A DNA stretch of 64,000 nt from Cellulosimicrobium cellulans (GTDB lineage Bacteria > Actinomycetota > Actinomycetes > Actinomycetales > Cellulomonadaceae): contig NZ_JAFBCN010000001.1 of assembly GCF_016907755.1 (NCBI RefSeq), positions 186,001 to 250,000 of the forward strand. Reading direction: 5' to 3'. Of the stretch, positions 16,874 through 24,833 are shown one piece after another; the stretch's first letter is position 1; each line of letters opens with the position of its first letter. A program made the position numbers and the translations under genes. The notes under the pieces are model-generated. The model had not been told where the DNA came from, made no database searches, and saw only the letters and a program-made list of their open reading frames with translations.

Positions 16874-18172
16874 GTGTCAACAACCCCACCAGTTTCCGGG
16901 TCCGACCGCGCCCTGACGGACCGCGCGGTCGTCGCGCGCGCCCGCTGGGCGCTCATGGTGCAGTTCGGGCTGTTCGGGGTCATCGGCGCGTCGTGGATGA
17001 GCCGCCTGCCCTCGGTCCGCGAGGCGCTGGGGATCAGCGCGAGCCAGCTCGGCCTCCTGCTCGTCGTCGGCGGCCTGGGCTCGCTCGTGTCCGTGGTGTC
17101 CGCGGGCGCGGTCGTGGCACGGTTCGGCAGCCGCACGACCCTCGTCGTCGCGACGGTGGGGAACGTCGTCGGGTTCGGGCTCGTCGCGCTCGGCACCGGG
17201 ACGGGGGGCGTCGTCCTCTTCGCGGCCGGCGCGTTCCTCAACGGCGTGTGCGGCGCCCTGACCAACGTGCCGATCAACATCTGCGCCGCGTCCGTGGAGC
17301 AGCACGTCGGGCGGGCGATCCTGCCCCACTTCCACGCCGCGTTCTCCATCGGCGCCGCGTGCGGCGCCCTCGTCGCCGCCGTGTTCTCGTGGGCGCACGT
17401 CGGCATCACCGCGCAGATCCTCGTCGTGACGCTCGCCGTCACGGTGACGCGCGCCGTCCTCATCGCCCCCGCGACCGCGCTCGCTCCCGACCGGGTCGAC
17501 GACGGCGCCGCGCCCTCGGCCGCCACCTCGCCCCGCCGCGGGGCCGGGGTGCGCGCCGCGCTCGCCGCGTGGCGCGAGCCGCGCACGCTCCTCATCGGGC
17601 TCGTGCTGCTCGCGTCGTCGCTGTCGGAGGGGTCGGCGGGCAACTGGCTCTCCATCGCCGTCGTCGACGGGTTCGAGGTGCGCGAGGCGCTCGGCGCGGT
17701 CGCGTACGGCACGTTCGTCGGCGCGATGACGGTGTTCCGGTTCGCCGGGACCAGGCTCATCGACCGGTTCGGGCGCGTCGCCGTCCTGCGCGCGTCGGGC
17801 GTCTCCGCGCTCGTCGGGCTGCTCGTCTTCGGCCTCGCGCCGAGCCTGCCGCTCGCGTGGGTCGGCATCGTGCTGTGGGGCTGCGGCGCGGCGCTCGCCA
17901 ACCCTGTCGCCATCGCCGCGGCGTCCGACGACCCGGCCCACGCCGCGCCGCGCGTCGCGGTCGCGACGTCGTTCTCGACCGTCGCCATGCTCACCGCGCC
18001 GCCGCTGCTCGGCCTGATGGTCGACCAGGTCGGGGCACGGCACATGCTCCTCGTGATCTGCGCCGCGACCGTCCTGTCGCTCGCCGTGGCCGGCCAGGTG
18101 CGCCCGCTCCCCCGCCCGGCGCCTCGGCCCGTGGCCGCGGTGCCCGTCGAGGACCCCGAGCCCACGAGGTAG
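16874..18172 (+). CDS. MFS transporter (YbjJ-like)
   Basis: A protein of 432 residues and 12 predicted membrane helices. The N-terminal half carries GASWMSRLPSVREALGISASQLGLLL and the TM4 segment NGVCGALTNVPINICAA; the HFHAAFSIGAACGAL stretch in TM5 is typical of the YbjJ/fucose-permease-like branch. The central loop is charged. The GTG start at 16874 fits a leaderless transcript. Neighbouring esterase and secreted sugar enzymes could suggest sugar or glycoside uptake, but the substrate is not set by sequence. Confidence 0.88.
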   Translation: MSTTPPVSGSDRALTDRAVVARARWALMVQFGLFGVIGASWMSRLPSVREALGISASQLGLLLVVGGLGSLVSVVSAGAVVARFGSRTTLVVATVGNVVGFGLVALGTGTGGVVLFAAGAFLNGVCGALTNVPINICAASVEQHVGRAILPHFHAAFSIGAACGALVAAVFSWAHVGITAQILVVTLAVTVTRAVLIAPATALAPDRVDDGAAPSAATSPRRGAGVRAALAAWREPRTLLIGLVLLASSLSEGSAGNWLSIAVVDGFEVREALGAVAYGTFVGAMTVFRFAGTRLIDRFGRVAVLRASGVSALVGLLVFGLAPSLPLAWVGIVLWGCGAALANPVAIAAASDDPAHAAPRVAVATSFSTVAMLTAPPLLGLMVDQVGARHMLLVICAATVLSLAVAGQVRPLPRPAPRPVAAVPVEDPEPTR

Positions 18173-18197
18173 CACCCCCGGTCCACGAGGGAGCACC

Positions 18198-19049
18198 GTG
18201 GTCCTCCGGCCCCGGCCCGCGACGTCGGGTGCGATGACCGAGAATCGGCCCGTGGAGCTCACCGAGAAGGTCGCGACGCTGCGACGCGAGGCGCGCGAGC
18301 GCGCCCTGGCCCGGCCCCGGCACCCGTTCGTGGGGACGGTCCGGGACGAGACGCGAGAGGGCGTCGGGCTGCGCCGCTACGTGCCCAGGGACCACGACGC
18401 CGAGGTCGTGGTCGTGTTCCTGCACGGCGGGTACGGGCTGTTCGGGGACCTGGAGCTGCAGGACGCCTCGTGCCGCCGCGTCGCGACGGCGCTCGCGACG
18501 CCCGTGGTCTCGGTCGACTACCGGCTCGCGCCCGAGGGCTCGCTCGCCGAGGCGGCCGGGGACGCGCTCGTCGCGCTCGCGCTCCTCGCCGCGGAGGGCG
18601 TCGGCCGCCTCGCCCTGTTCGGCGACTCGGCGGGCGGGGCGGTCGCCGTCGCCGCCGCGCACCGGGCGCACGGCACGCCGCTCGCCCCGGCATGGCTGGC
18701 GCTGACGAACCCCAACCTCGACCTCACGCTCGGGTCGTTCGACCCGGACCGGCCGGGCGGGCCCGACGCCGCGCTGTCCGCGGAGTCGTTCCGCGCCTGG
18801 ACCCGGGTCGAGGACCTCGCGGACGCGCCGCGGCTCGACCTCGACGCGTCGCGGCTCCCGCCGACGTTCCTCGCGGTCGGCGACCAGGACGCGCTGCTCC
18901 CCGAGGCACGGACGCTCGCCGCGGCGTGCGCGCGCGACGACGTCCGGTGCGAGCTCGTCGAGGTGCCCGGAGCGAGCCACGGGTTCCTCGGCGGCGACGC
19001 CGCGCCCGGGGTGCTCGCGGGCCTCCGGGCGTTCGTCCGCGACGTCTGA
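18198..19049 (+). CDS. Alpha/beta hydrolase of the hormone-sensitive-lipase type
   Basis: A cytoplasmic esterase-like protein of 283 residues. The oxyanion-hole motif FLHGGYG, the nucleophile elbow GDSAGGA, the Asp in AVGDQDALLPE and the His in GASHGFLGG form the expected triad. It is somewhat shorter than most family members (about 300-320) because the cap is small. GTG 18198 has GAGGGA five bases upstream; an ATG at 18234 is a possible later start. It follows the MFS gene by 25 bases and is convergent with the Tat-exported isomerase-like gene. Confidence 0.88.
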   Translation: MVLRPRPATSGAMTENRPVELTEKVATLRREARERALARPRHPFVGTVRDETREGVGLRRYVPRDHDAEVVVVFLHGGYGLFGDLELQDASCRRVATALATPVVSVDYRLAPEGSLAEAAGDALVALALLAAEGVGRLALFGDSAGGAVAVAAAHRAHGTPLAPAWLALTNPNLDLTLGSFDPDRPGGPDAALSAESFRAWTRVEDLADAPRLDLDASRLPPTFLAVGDQDALLPEARTLAAACARDDVRCELVEVPGASHGFLGGDAAPGVLAGLRAFVRDV

Positions 19050-19057
19050 CCGCGCAC

Positions 19058-19093
19058 GAGGGCCCCGCCCGCGCAGCCGCGGACGGGGCCCTC
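19058..19093. terminator. Bidirectional hairpin between convergent genes
   Basis: The 16-base arms (19058-19073 and 19078-19093) pair with one mismatch around a 4-base loop, between the esterase stop (19049) and the end of the minus-strand gene (19107). Confidence 0.8.
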
Positions 19094-19106
19094 GAGGCCG
19101 GGTGCC

Positions 19107-20093
19107 TCAGCCGCGCAGGCCGAGGATCGACGTGTAGCTGCGCCGGGCGTTGCCGAACGAGTCGACCGGGTTCGGCGGGACGGCCGTCGTCGGGGCGTTG
19201 TCCTGCTCCCAGATGCCCCAGCGCGTGCCGCGCGCCTTCGTCGCACGGAGGAACTCGCGGTAGGGCAGGTCGCCCGCGTCGAACTCGATGATGTCGAACC
19301 CGTTCGGGTTCGCCTCGTTGCGCGCCCCGTCCTTGAGGTGCAGGAGCGGGTAGCGGTGCGGGTTGTTGCGCACGTAGTCGATGGGCTCGAAGCCGGGGAA
19401 GCGGTACTGGCCCACGAAGGCCCAGTAGACGTCCATCTCGAGGAACACGTCGCGGGGGTCGGTGTTGTCGAAGAAGACGTCGTACAGACGCACCTCGGGC
19501 CGGTCCGTCGCGAACGCGAACTCGCCCGCGTGGTTGTGCTGGTAGAGCTTGAGTCCAGCGGCGCTCGCCTGGGCGCCCCACGCGTTGAACTCGTCCGCGG
19601 CGGCGCGGTACCCGTCGACCGTGTTGACGTTCGACGGGGCGTTGGCCGTGCCGACGTGCGGCATGCCGAGGATGTTCGCGATCTCGAGCTGGCGCGGGAG
19701 GTCCGTGCGCAGCGCGTTGATGCCGACGTGGGAGCCGACGGCGCGCAGCCCGTTGTCGTCGAGGAGCTGGCGGATCTCCTCCGGGGTGATCGCGCCGACC
19801 TGACCCTGGGTGTAGCCGGCGAACTCGATCTCGGAGTAGCCGATGTCGGCGAGCTGCTCGAACACCGTCCGGAACCCGAGGCTCGAGACCTTGTCGCGGA
19901 TCGAGTAGAGCTGGATGCCGATCTTGCCCGGGGGCACCAGGCGACCGTTGCCCGCGGCCGCGAGCGGCCCGGCCGCGGTGGGAGCCGGGGCTGCGTTGGC
20001 CACCGGGGCGACGGCGGCACCGAGGCCCACGGCCACGGTCGACGTCGCGAGCGCCTTGATCAGGCTGCGGCGCGTCATCTGAGACTTGCTCAT
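19107..20093 (-). CDS. Tat-exported sugar isomerase/epimerase-like TIM-barrel protein
   Basis: A protein of 328 residues. Twin-arginine signal TRRSLIKA at residues 7-14, hydrophobic core, cleavage near ANA-AP (about 34). The barrel (about 55-325) is of the AP-endonuclease-2/sugar phosphate isomerase family: GIQLYSIRDKV, IGYSEIEFAGY, GSHVGINAL, QHNHAGEF, FLEMDVYW and LLHLKDG supply the metal-binding His, Glu and Asp. Tat export implies folding with a metal before export. Relatives of this secreted type act as 2-hydroxy-3-keto-glucal hydratases beside DUF1080 lyases in Bacteroides. A DUF1080 protein lies 3.4 kb away, so a joint extracellular pathway is proposed, not shown. Confidence 0.88.
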   Translation of the reverse strand: MSKSQMTRRSLIKALATSTVAVGLGAAVAPVANAAPAPTAAGPLAAAGNGRLVPPGKIGIQLYSIRDKVSSLGFRTVFEQLADIGYSEIEFAGYTQGQVGAITPEEIRQLLDDNGLRAVGSHVGINALRTDLPRQLEIANILGMPHVGTANAPSNVNTVDGYRAAADEFNAWGAQASAAGLKLYQHNHAGEFAFATDRPEVRLYDVFFDNTDPRDVFLEMDVYWAFVGQYRFPGFEPIDYVRNNPHRYPLLHLKDGARNEANPNGFDIIEFDAGDLPYREFLRATKARGTRWGIWEQDNAPTTAVPPNPVDSFGNARRSYTSILGLRG

Positions 20094-20409
20094 CGTCTCT
20101 CCTTCGAGGGATGTGACGGTGCGGCTCGGGCGAGTCGCACCGCGGTGGTGCAGGTCGGCAGCGAGTCAGCGGCACACGTGCTCGTCGCCGCCGACGACAG
20201 GTCCTCGGGCGGCCCGCTTCGTCGTCCGTCCTGGTCAGGGCCGAACAGCGCCCTGCGACTGGTCCTCCTCGTCTCGTCCTCGAGCGAGTCCTCCGCACGT
20301 CGTCGTGCCGGAGGAGCGCGTCCACACCGTTTCGTCGGGCGGGCTCTCACCTACCACCCGGTCGTCATCCTACGAGCCTTCTGTCGGGTGTCAATCAAAA
20401 GTCGAATGT
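20094..20409. other. Upstream region of the Tat-exported gene
   Basis: A 316-base spacer between two minus-strand genes. It holds a strong promoter (20367-20394) and then a leader of about 270 bases before the ATG at 20093. No ORF, riboswitch motif or clear hairpin was recognised in the leader. Confidence 0.5.
20367..20394 (-). promoter_or_regulatory. Strong sigma-70-type promoter for the Tat-exported gene
   Basis: Read on the minus strand, TTGACA (20389-20394) and TAGGAT (20367-20372) are spaced by 16 bases. It is the best -35/-10 pair in the window and points toward the gene at 20093, leaving a long 5' leader. The flanking sequence is unusually AT-rich. Confidence 0.7.
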
Positions 20410-20820
20410 CTATCGATCGTCGGTCACCGGCTGCTGCGCGCGGAGCGCGGGGACGAGCGCGGTGTGGACGCAGCGCCACGCGTCGCCGCGACGGACGAAC
20501 GTGTCGACCGACCACTCCTCGTCGCGGAACGGCGTCCCCCGCCACGTGCCCGCGGACACGCCGCGCGCGAGGGTGACCGCGACGTCGTCGTGCACGCTCA
20601 CCGCGACGAGCTCGGACGACATCTCGGTGTGCACCAGCTCGCCCGACGCGACGACCGCGAGAAACCCGGCGCGGGGCTGCGCGTTCCCGTCCGTCCCCAC
20701 GACCACCCAGCCCGGGTCGACGAACGCGTCGATCGCGGCGGGGTCGTTGGCGACGAGCGCGTCGCCCCACGCGCGCAGCAGCGTGGCGAAGGCGGCGTGG
20801 GTCTGCCGGTCGTCGGTCAT
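20410..20820 (-). CDS. SnoaL/DUF4440-like small protein (NTF2 fold)
   Basis: A 136-residue soluble protein with an NTF2-like plan: an N-terminal helix (FATLLRAWGDALVANDPAAIDAFV), then alternating strands (WVVVGTDG, DDVAVTLARG, WSVDTFVRRGDAWRCVH). Members include ketosteroid-isomerase-like enzymes and many of unknown role; no catalytic pair can be assigned. ATG 20820 has GGAGGAG 7-13 bases upstream. The 30-base gap to the AlkD-like gene suggests co-transcription. Confidence 0.78.
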   Translation of the reverse strand: MTDDRQTHAAFATLLRAWGDALVANDPAAIDAFVDPGWVVVGTDGNAQPRAGFLAVVASGELVHTEMSSELVAVSVHDDVAVTLARGVSAGTWRGTPFRDEEWSVDTFVRRGDAWRCVHTALVPALRAQQPVTDDR

Positions 20821-20850
20821 GGCGTCGCTCCTCCGTCCGTGCGCGCCCGG

Positions 20851-21546
20851 TCAGCGCGCGAGCCACTCCTTGCGCTCCGCGGGCGGCAGCTTCTCCACGG
20901 CGGCCCGCAGGACGTCACGCGGCATGGTCGCGGCGTGCTGCTCGAGGAACGTGCGCAGCCGCTCAGGCTCGACGTCGCCCGCGTGGCGCAGCATCCACCC
21001 GACGCCCTTCTGCACGTAGGGCTCGGGGTCGTCGACGAGGACCTCGGACAGCCGGAACGTGTCGTCGACCTGGCCGCGCCGCAGGAACGCGGCCGTCGCG
21101 ACGATCGCGGTGCGCCGGCGCGGCCAGTCCGGCGCGCGGGCGAGGTCGTCGAGGACGTCGCGCGGCCGGTCGAGGAGCCACGACCCGAGCACCTGGTAGG
21201 CGGTGAGGTCGACGAGGTCCCACGTGTCGATCCGGTCGTGCCGGCGCAGGAAGAGCTCGACGAGCTCCGCGTGCCGCTCGACGGTGACGCGCCGGGCCGT
21301 CGCCGACTTGCCCATGATCGAGCAGCCTCCTGCCCGCACCTCGTGCACGCGGTCCTCCAGGAGCAGCTCGATCTGGTCCACCGGCAGGTCGAGCGCGCCC
21401 TTCGCGAGCGTGAACACGTCCCCCATGCGCACCCCGGCGAGCGTGTCGTCGCCCGGGAAGTACCGCGTGTAGGCGCGGCGCTGGGCCGCGCTCGCGCGCG
21501 CGAGCAGGTCGGCGCGGAAGTCGGTCGCCGTGGTGTACGGCGGCAT
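20851..21546 (-). CDS. DNA alkylation repair (AlkD-like HEAT-repeat) protein
   Basis: A 231-residue all-helical protein. Segments such as YFPGDDTLAGVRMGDVFTLAKG, IDTWDLVDLTAYQVLGSWLLDR, WPRRRTAIVATAAFLRRGQ and YVQKGVGWMLRHAG follow the HEAT-like repeats of the AlkC/AlkD family, which remove bulky or positively charged alkylated bases. W-D-x-V-D and the R-R/A-I-V-A repeats are the family marks. ATG 21546 has AGGAGAAGG just upstream; an ATG at 21579 lacks a good site. Confidence 0.85.
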   Translation of the reverse strand: MPPYTTATDFRADLLARASAAQRRAYTRYFPGDDTLAGVRMGDVFTLAKGALDLPVDQIELLLEDRVHEVRAGGCSIMGKSATARRVTVERHAELVELFLRRHDRIDTWDLVDLTAYQVLGSWLLDRPRDVLDDLARAPDWPRRRTAIVATAAFLRRGQVDDTFRLSEVLVDDPEPYVQKGVGWMLRHAGDVEPERLRTFLEQHAATMPRDVLRAAVEKLPPAERKEWLAR

Positions 21547-21616
21547 CGTCCTTCTCCTCTCGTGCGGGCGGTCGCCCACGGTCCGTGCGTTCCACGCCGC
21601 GGCGCGGCCCGTGCGC

Positions 21617-22402
21617 TCAGCGCGGCGCCATGCGGATCGCGCCGTCGAGGCGGATCACCTCGCCGTTGAGCAGCGGGTTCTCGACGATCGCGCGCACCAG
21701 GTGCGCGTACTCCTCCGGCCGCCCGAGCCGGCTCGGGTGCGGCACCTGCGCGCCGAGCGACTCCTGCGCCGCCTCGGGGAGCGACGCCATCATGGGGGTG
21801 CGGAAGATGCCCGGCGCGATGGTCATGACCCGGATCTGGTGCTGCGCGAGGTCGCGCGCGAGCGGCAGCGTGAGGCCGGCGACGCCCGCCTTGGAGGCCG
21901 CGTAGGCGGCCTGCCCGACCTGCCCGTCGAACGCCGCGACCGACGCGGTCTGCACGACGACACCACGCTCCTCACCCTGCGGGTCCGACCCGTCGGGCCC
22001 CAGCGGGTCGAGCGCGAGCATGCGCTCGGCCGCGAGCCGGACGACGTTGAACGTCCCCACGAGGTTGACGTCCACGACCCGCCGGAACGCGTCCAGGGCG
22101 TGCACGCCGGACTTCCCGAGCACGCGCTGCGCGAGCACGATCCCGGCGCAGCTCACGACGACGCGCGCACCGCCGAGGGCGTCCGCCGCGTCGAGCGCCC
22201 GCGCGACGTCGTCCTCGCTCGTCACGTCCGTGGGGACGAACCGCGCGGCGTCACCGAGCGCACCGGCGACCGCGACGCCGTCGGACGACGCGAGGTCCGC
22301 GAGGACCACCCGCGCTCCCGCCGCGACCAGGCCCTCCGCCGTCGCGCGCCCGAGGCCCGAGGCCCCTCCCGTCACCAGGGCGACCGTGCCCTCGATCCGC
22401 AT
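21617..22402 (-). CDS. SDR-family 3-hydroxyacyl-CoA dehydrogenase (type II-like)
   Basis: A 261-residue Rossmann-fold oxidoreductase. The NAD site TGGASGLG (residues 11-18), the acidic residue after strand 2 ([11 protein letters not shown]), VSCAGI and the YAASKAG motif with the catalytic Tyr and Lys are all present. [34 protein letters not shown] and [13 protein letters not shown] match the human HSD17B10-like branch, acting in fatty-acid or branched-chain acyl-CoA breakdown. It stands alone here; a gap of 70 bases separates it from the AlkD-like gene. Confidence 0.9.
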   Translation of the reverse strand: MRIEGTVALVTGGASGLGRATAEGLVAAGARVVLADLASSDGVAVAGALGDAARFVPTDVTSEDDVARALDAADALGGARVVVSCAGIVLAQRVLGKSGVHALDAFRRVVDVNLVGTFNVVRLAAERMLALDPLGPDGSDPQGEERGVVVQTASVAAFDGQVGQAAYAASKAGVAGLTLPLARDLAQHQIRVMTIAPGIFRTPMMASLPEAAQESLGAQVPHPSRLGRPEEYAHLVRAIVENPLLNGEVIRLDGAIRMAPR

Positions 22403-22473
22403 GTCTCACCCTCCGTCACCCGCGCGGGCGCCGTCACCCGCCTCGCTGACCGTACCCAGGTCGACCCGCAGGT

Positions 22474-22525
22474 CGCGAGATCGACCCACCGAAGGTCGGT
22501 CTCGAACGCACGGGCCGATCTCGCG
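22474..22525. other. Inverted repeat in intergenic region
   Basis: The 10-base arms CGCGAGATCG (22474-22483) and CGATCTCGCG (22516-22525) are perfectly complementary across a 32-base loop. It lies just beyond the 3' end of the minus-strand gene ending at 22544 and upstream of the SDR gene, so it may be a terminator or an operator. Confidence 0.5.
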
Positions 22526-22543
22526 GGGGAACCTCCGAGGGCG

Positions 22544-23110
22544 TCAGTGCGTCGGCATCTCCAGGCACCCGCCGTCGGCGATCGGGCCGCCCGCGTCGAG
22601 CGTCACGGCGTCGGGCGCGACCGCCCCGTACACGCAGCCGCCGGGGACCGCGACCCCCACGCCGACGACCGGCACGACGTCACCGAAGGCGTTCCTGTCC
22701 ACGACCTGCACGTTGTCGAAGCCCGCCGCGACGAGCGCGGCCGAGACCTCGTCGCCCCCGACGGCGGACCCGTCGGCGACCGGGTCGAGCGCGGCCTGGA
22801 CGGCGGGCACCGAGAGCGCCGCCTCGGCGTCGCTCTCGGGCGTGCCCGCCCGCTGCCGGTACGCCTCGTTGGACGCGTCGAGCCCGGTCTCCTGCCCGAC
22901 GGCGGTCGTGTCCTCGGCCGTCTCGGTGACCTCGGGCGCGGACGCGTCGTACGACTCGGCCCACCGCTCCATGGCGACCCCCACGAACAGGAAGTACCCC
23001 ACGACGCCCACGCACGCGAAGATCACGAGCCCCACGACCACGCCGACGACCGCGCTCCCGAGGCGCGACGTGCCGTCCGTGCGGGAGTCGTCCAGGTCGG
23101 GCGTGGCCAT
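22544..23110 (-). CDS. Single-span membrane protein with Cys-containing external domain
   Basis: A 188-residue protein, not assigned. A short cytoplasmic lead (about 16 residues) precedes one hydrophobic segment (about 18-43). The rest should be outside: an acidic linker, then a small domain with VSAALVAAGFDNVQVVDR, VGVGVAVPGGCVYGAV and a GGCLEMPTH end; two Cys residues could form a disulfide. The pattern resembles actinobacterial proteins of unknown function with a GCVYG motif. A CAGACT hexamer six bases before the ATG allows leaderless transcription. Confidence 0.72.
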   Translation of the reverse strand: MATPDLDDSRTDGTSRLGSAVVGVVVGLVIFACVGVVGYFLFVGVAMERWAESYDASAPEVTETAEDTTAVGQETGLDASNEAYRQRAGTPESDAEAALSVPAVQAALDPVADGSAVGGDEVSAALVAAGFDNVQVVDRNAFGDVVPVVGVGVAVPGGCVYGAVAPDAVTLDAGGPIADGGCLEMPTH

Positions 23111-23163
23111 GTCGCGAGTCTGACGGGCCGGGTGGTGGGCGGCGACCGCGGGCGCGACCTCGA

Positions 23164-23185
23164 CCCGAGATCTTCACATCTCGGG
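23164..23185. promoter_or_regulatory. Perfect 8-bp dyad upstream of the glutathione peroxidase gene
   Basis: CCCGAGAT (23164-23171) and ATCTCGGG (23178-23185) flank a 6-base spacer in the 135-base divergent region, 60 bases before ATG 23246. It could be a repressor site or a small hairpin. Confidence 0.45.
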
Positions 23186-23245
23186 CGTCGTCGGGTGCAG
23201 GATGGGAGGCGAACCATCCCCGCCCGCCTGTCAGGAGATCCCCGC

Positions 23246-23728
23246 ATGAGCCTGTACGACATCCCGTTCGACGCCATGGACGGGACGACGCACACCCTGC
23301 GCGAGCACGCGGACGACGTCGTGCTCGTCGTCAACGTCGCGTCGCGGTGCGGCCTGGCGCCGCAGTACGCGACGCTCGAGGCGATGCAGGAGAAGTACCG
23401 CGACCGCGGGTTCACCGTCATCGGGTTCCCGAGCAACCAGTTCCTCCAGGAGCTCGGCACCAACGAGGCGATCCAGGAGTTCTGCTCGCTGACGTACGGC
23501 GTGACGTTCCCCGTGGTCGACCGCGTGCGGGTCAACGGCCGCCACGCCCACCCGCTCTACCAGGAGCTCAAGAAGGCCGAGGACGCCGAGGGCAAGGCCG
23601 GGCGGGTCACGTGGAACTTCGAGAAGTTCGTCGTGCTGCCCGGGGGCGAGGTCCACCGCTTCCGACCCCGCACCCTCCCCGACGACCCGGCGATCGTCGA
23701 CCTCGTCGAGACGCACCTGCCGCGCTGA
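23246..23728 (+). CDS. Glutathione peroxidase-family thiol peroxidase
   Basis: It reduces hydrogen or lipid peroxides. The 160-residue thioredoxin-fold protein has the peroxidatic Cys35 in NVASRCGLAPQY, the conserved Gln in GFPSNQF and the Trp-Asn pair in VTWNFEKFVV, so the Cys-Gln-Trp-Asn tetrad is intact. It is a Cys, not Sec, enzyme; bacterial relatives usually take electrons from thioredoxin or mycothiol systems. ATG 23246 has AGGAGA about 7 bases upstream. Confidence 0.93.
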   Translation: MSLYDIPFDAMDGTTHTLREHADDVVLVVNVASRCGLAPQYATLEAMQEKYRDRGFTVIGFPSNQFLQELGTNEAIQEFCSLTYGVTFPVVDRVRVNGRHAHPLYQELKKAEDAEGKAGRVTWNFEKFVVLPGGEVHRFRPRTLPDDPAIVDLVETHLPR

Positions 23729-23753
23729 GCGCGCGCCATCCCGCGGACGGGCG

Positions 23754-24401
23754 TCAGCGCACGACGAGCGCGGGGTGCCGCGCGTCGTCGACCCGCGCGA
23801 CGACGTCGGCCACCTCCGCGGGCCGGACCTCCCGCTCGTAGCGCGCGTACGCGGGGAGCGTCCACGCGTCCGCGGGCGCGGTGCGGCGCGCGAGGGTCGT
23901 GTCGCGCAGCGCGAGGTGGACGGAGAGGTCCACCGCGAGACCGCGCCCGAGGGCCAGCGCGCCGTCGAGCACGACGACCAGTCCCGGCTCCGCGGCGACG
24001 TACGCCGCGCGCGTCGACCGGCTCGTCGCCGGGTCGCGCAGGCTCGGCACGTAGCGCCCGGACCCGCCCGGGCCGACGGCGTCGAGCACCTCGCGGTTGA
24101 GGCCCGCCACGTCGATCCACGCGTCGAGCAGCGCGTCCGGGTCCTCGCGGCCGTGCTCGAGCCGCAGCGACGCGGGTCGCCAGAAGTCCTGCACCCGGAC
24201 CCGCGCGACCGGTCGCCCGGCCGCGCGCAGCGGTGCGACGAGCAGGTCCGCGAGCGCCTCGGGTCGCGCCGACGGGTGGCCGTCGACGAGGAGCCGCACC
24301 GCGCCGTCGGGCGCCGTCGCCCGGTCGCCGCGCCGGAACCCGAGGACGAGGTCCACGACCCGGTCCACGAGGACGTCCTCGGTCACCGGTTCCACGCGCA
24401 C
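23754..24401 (-). CDS. Uridine-kinase-like protein with degenerate P-loop
   Basis: A 215-residue protein with the overall plan of actinobacterial uridine/pantothenate-kinase-like P-loop proteins: VRLLVDGHPSARPEALADLL where the Walker A loop should be, ARVRVQDFWRPASLRLEHG, YVPSLRDPATSRSTR, VVVLDGALAL and VDLSVHLALRDTTLARR. The Gly-Lys-Ser/Thr of Walker A is missing, so ATP binding in the usual way is doubtful. GTG 24401 was chosen from the MVRVEPVTED-like family start and a CATCCT hexamer six bases upstream. It is convergent with the glutathione peroxidase gene. Confidence 0.7.
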   Translation of the reverse strand: MRVEPVTEDVLVDRVVDLVLGFRRGDRATAPDGAVRLLVDGHPSARPEALADLLVAPLRAAGRPVARVRVQDFWRPASLRLEHGREDPDALLDAWIDVAGLNREVLDAVGPGGSGRYVPSLRDPATSRSTRAAYVAAEPGLVVVLDGALALGRGLAVDLSVHLALRDTTLARRTAPADAWTLPAYARYEREVRPAEVADVVARVDDARHPALVVR

Positions 24402-24461
24402 GGCGTCAGGATGCCAGATCGCGCGGCAGCGTCTCCGGGGACGTCGGGCAGGTCGGGCTCC

Positions 24462-24467
24462 TAGGGT
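24462..24467 (+). promoter_or_regulatory. Candidate -10 hexamer TAGGGT, leaderless
   Basis: It lies six bases before ATG 24474. It would start a leaderless transcript for the small protein and the overlapping MFS gene. Confidence 0.5.
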
Positions 24468-24473
24468 GGACGC

Positions 24474-24833
24474 ATGCTGCGGACCGTCGCCCTCAACTAC
24501 CCTGCTCCCCTGCCCGTCGGGCACGCCGTGGAGGTCACCGAGTTCGCCGACATCCGGCCCGAGCGCAAGCGCAAGGGCTTCAGCCAGTCGGAGGCGTTCG
24601 CGCACCCGGTCGTTGTCGACCTCGACACCGGCATCCGGTACATGAACCACGTCCACGCGTCCCCGCACGGCAACGGGGGCAACAGCTTCACGGCCAACCG
24701 CTACCCCCTCGAGCCGCGCGCGGACCTCGAGGTCGCGGCGCGGTGGAAGGGCCGGGTCACGGCGTGCACGATCGTCATGGTCGAGGGCCTGGAGAACCCC
24801 CACACGACCCTGCAGGTCGAGACGGACGCATGA
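24474..24833 (+). CDS. Small soluble protein of unknown function, coupled to an MFS gene
   Basis: A 119-residue protein, not recognised. It is beta-rich with a His/Asn-rich middle (YMNHVHASPHGNGGNSF) and ends in LENPHTTLQVETDA. No signal peptide or membrane helix. Its ATGA overlap with the MFS gene means the two are translated together, so it may bind the same ligand or modulate the carrier; this is only a guess from position. Confidence 0.7.
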   Translation: MLRTVALNYPAPLPVGHAVEVTEFADIRPERKRKGFSQSEAFAHPVVVDLDTGIRYMNHVHASPHGNGGNSFTANRYPLEPRADLEVAARWKGRVTACTIVMVEGLENPHTTLQVETDA

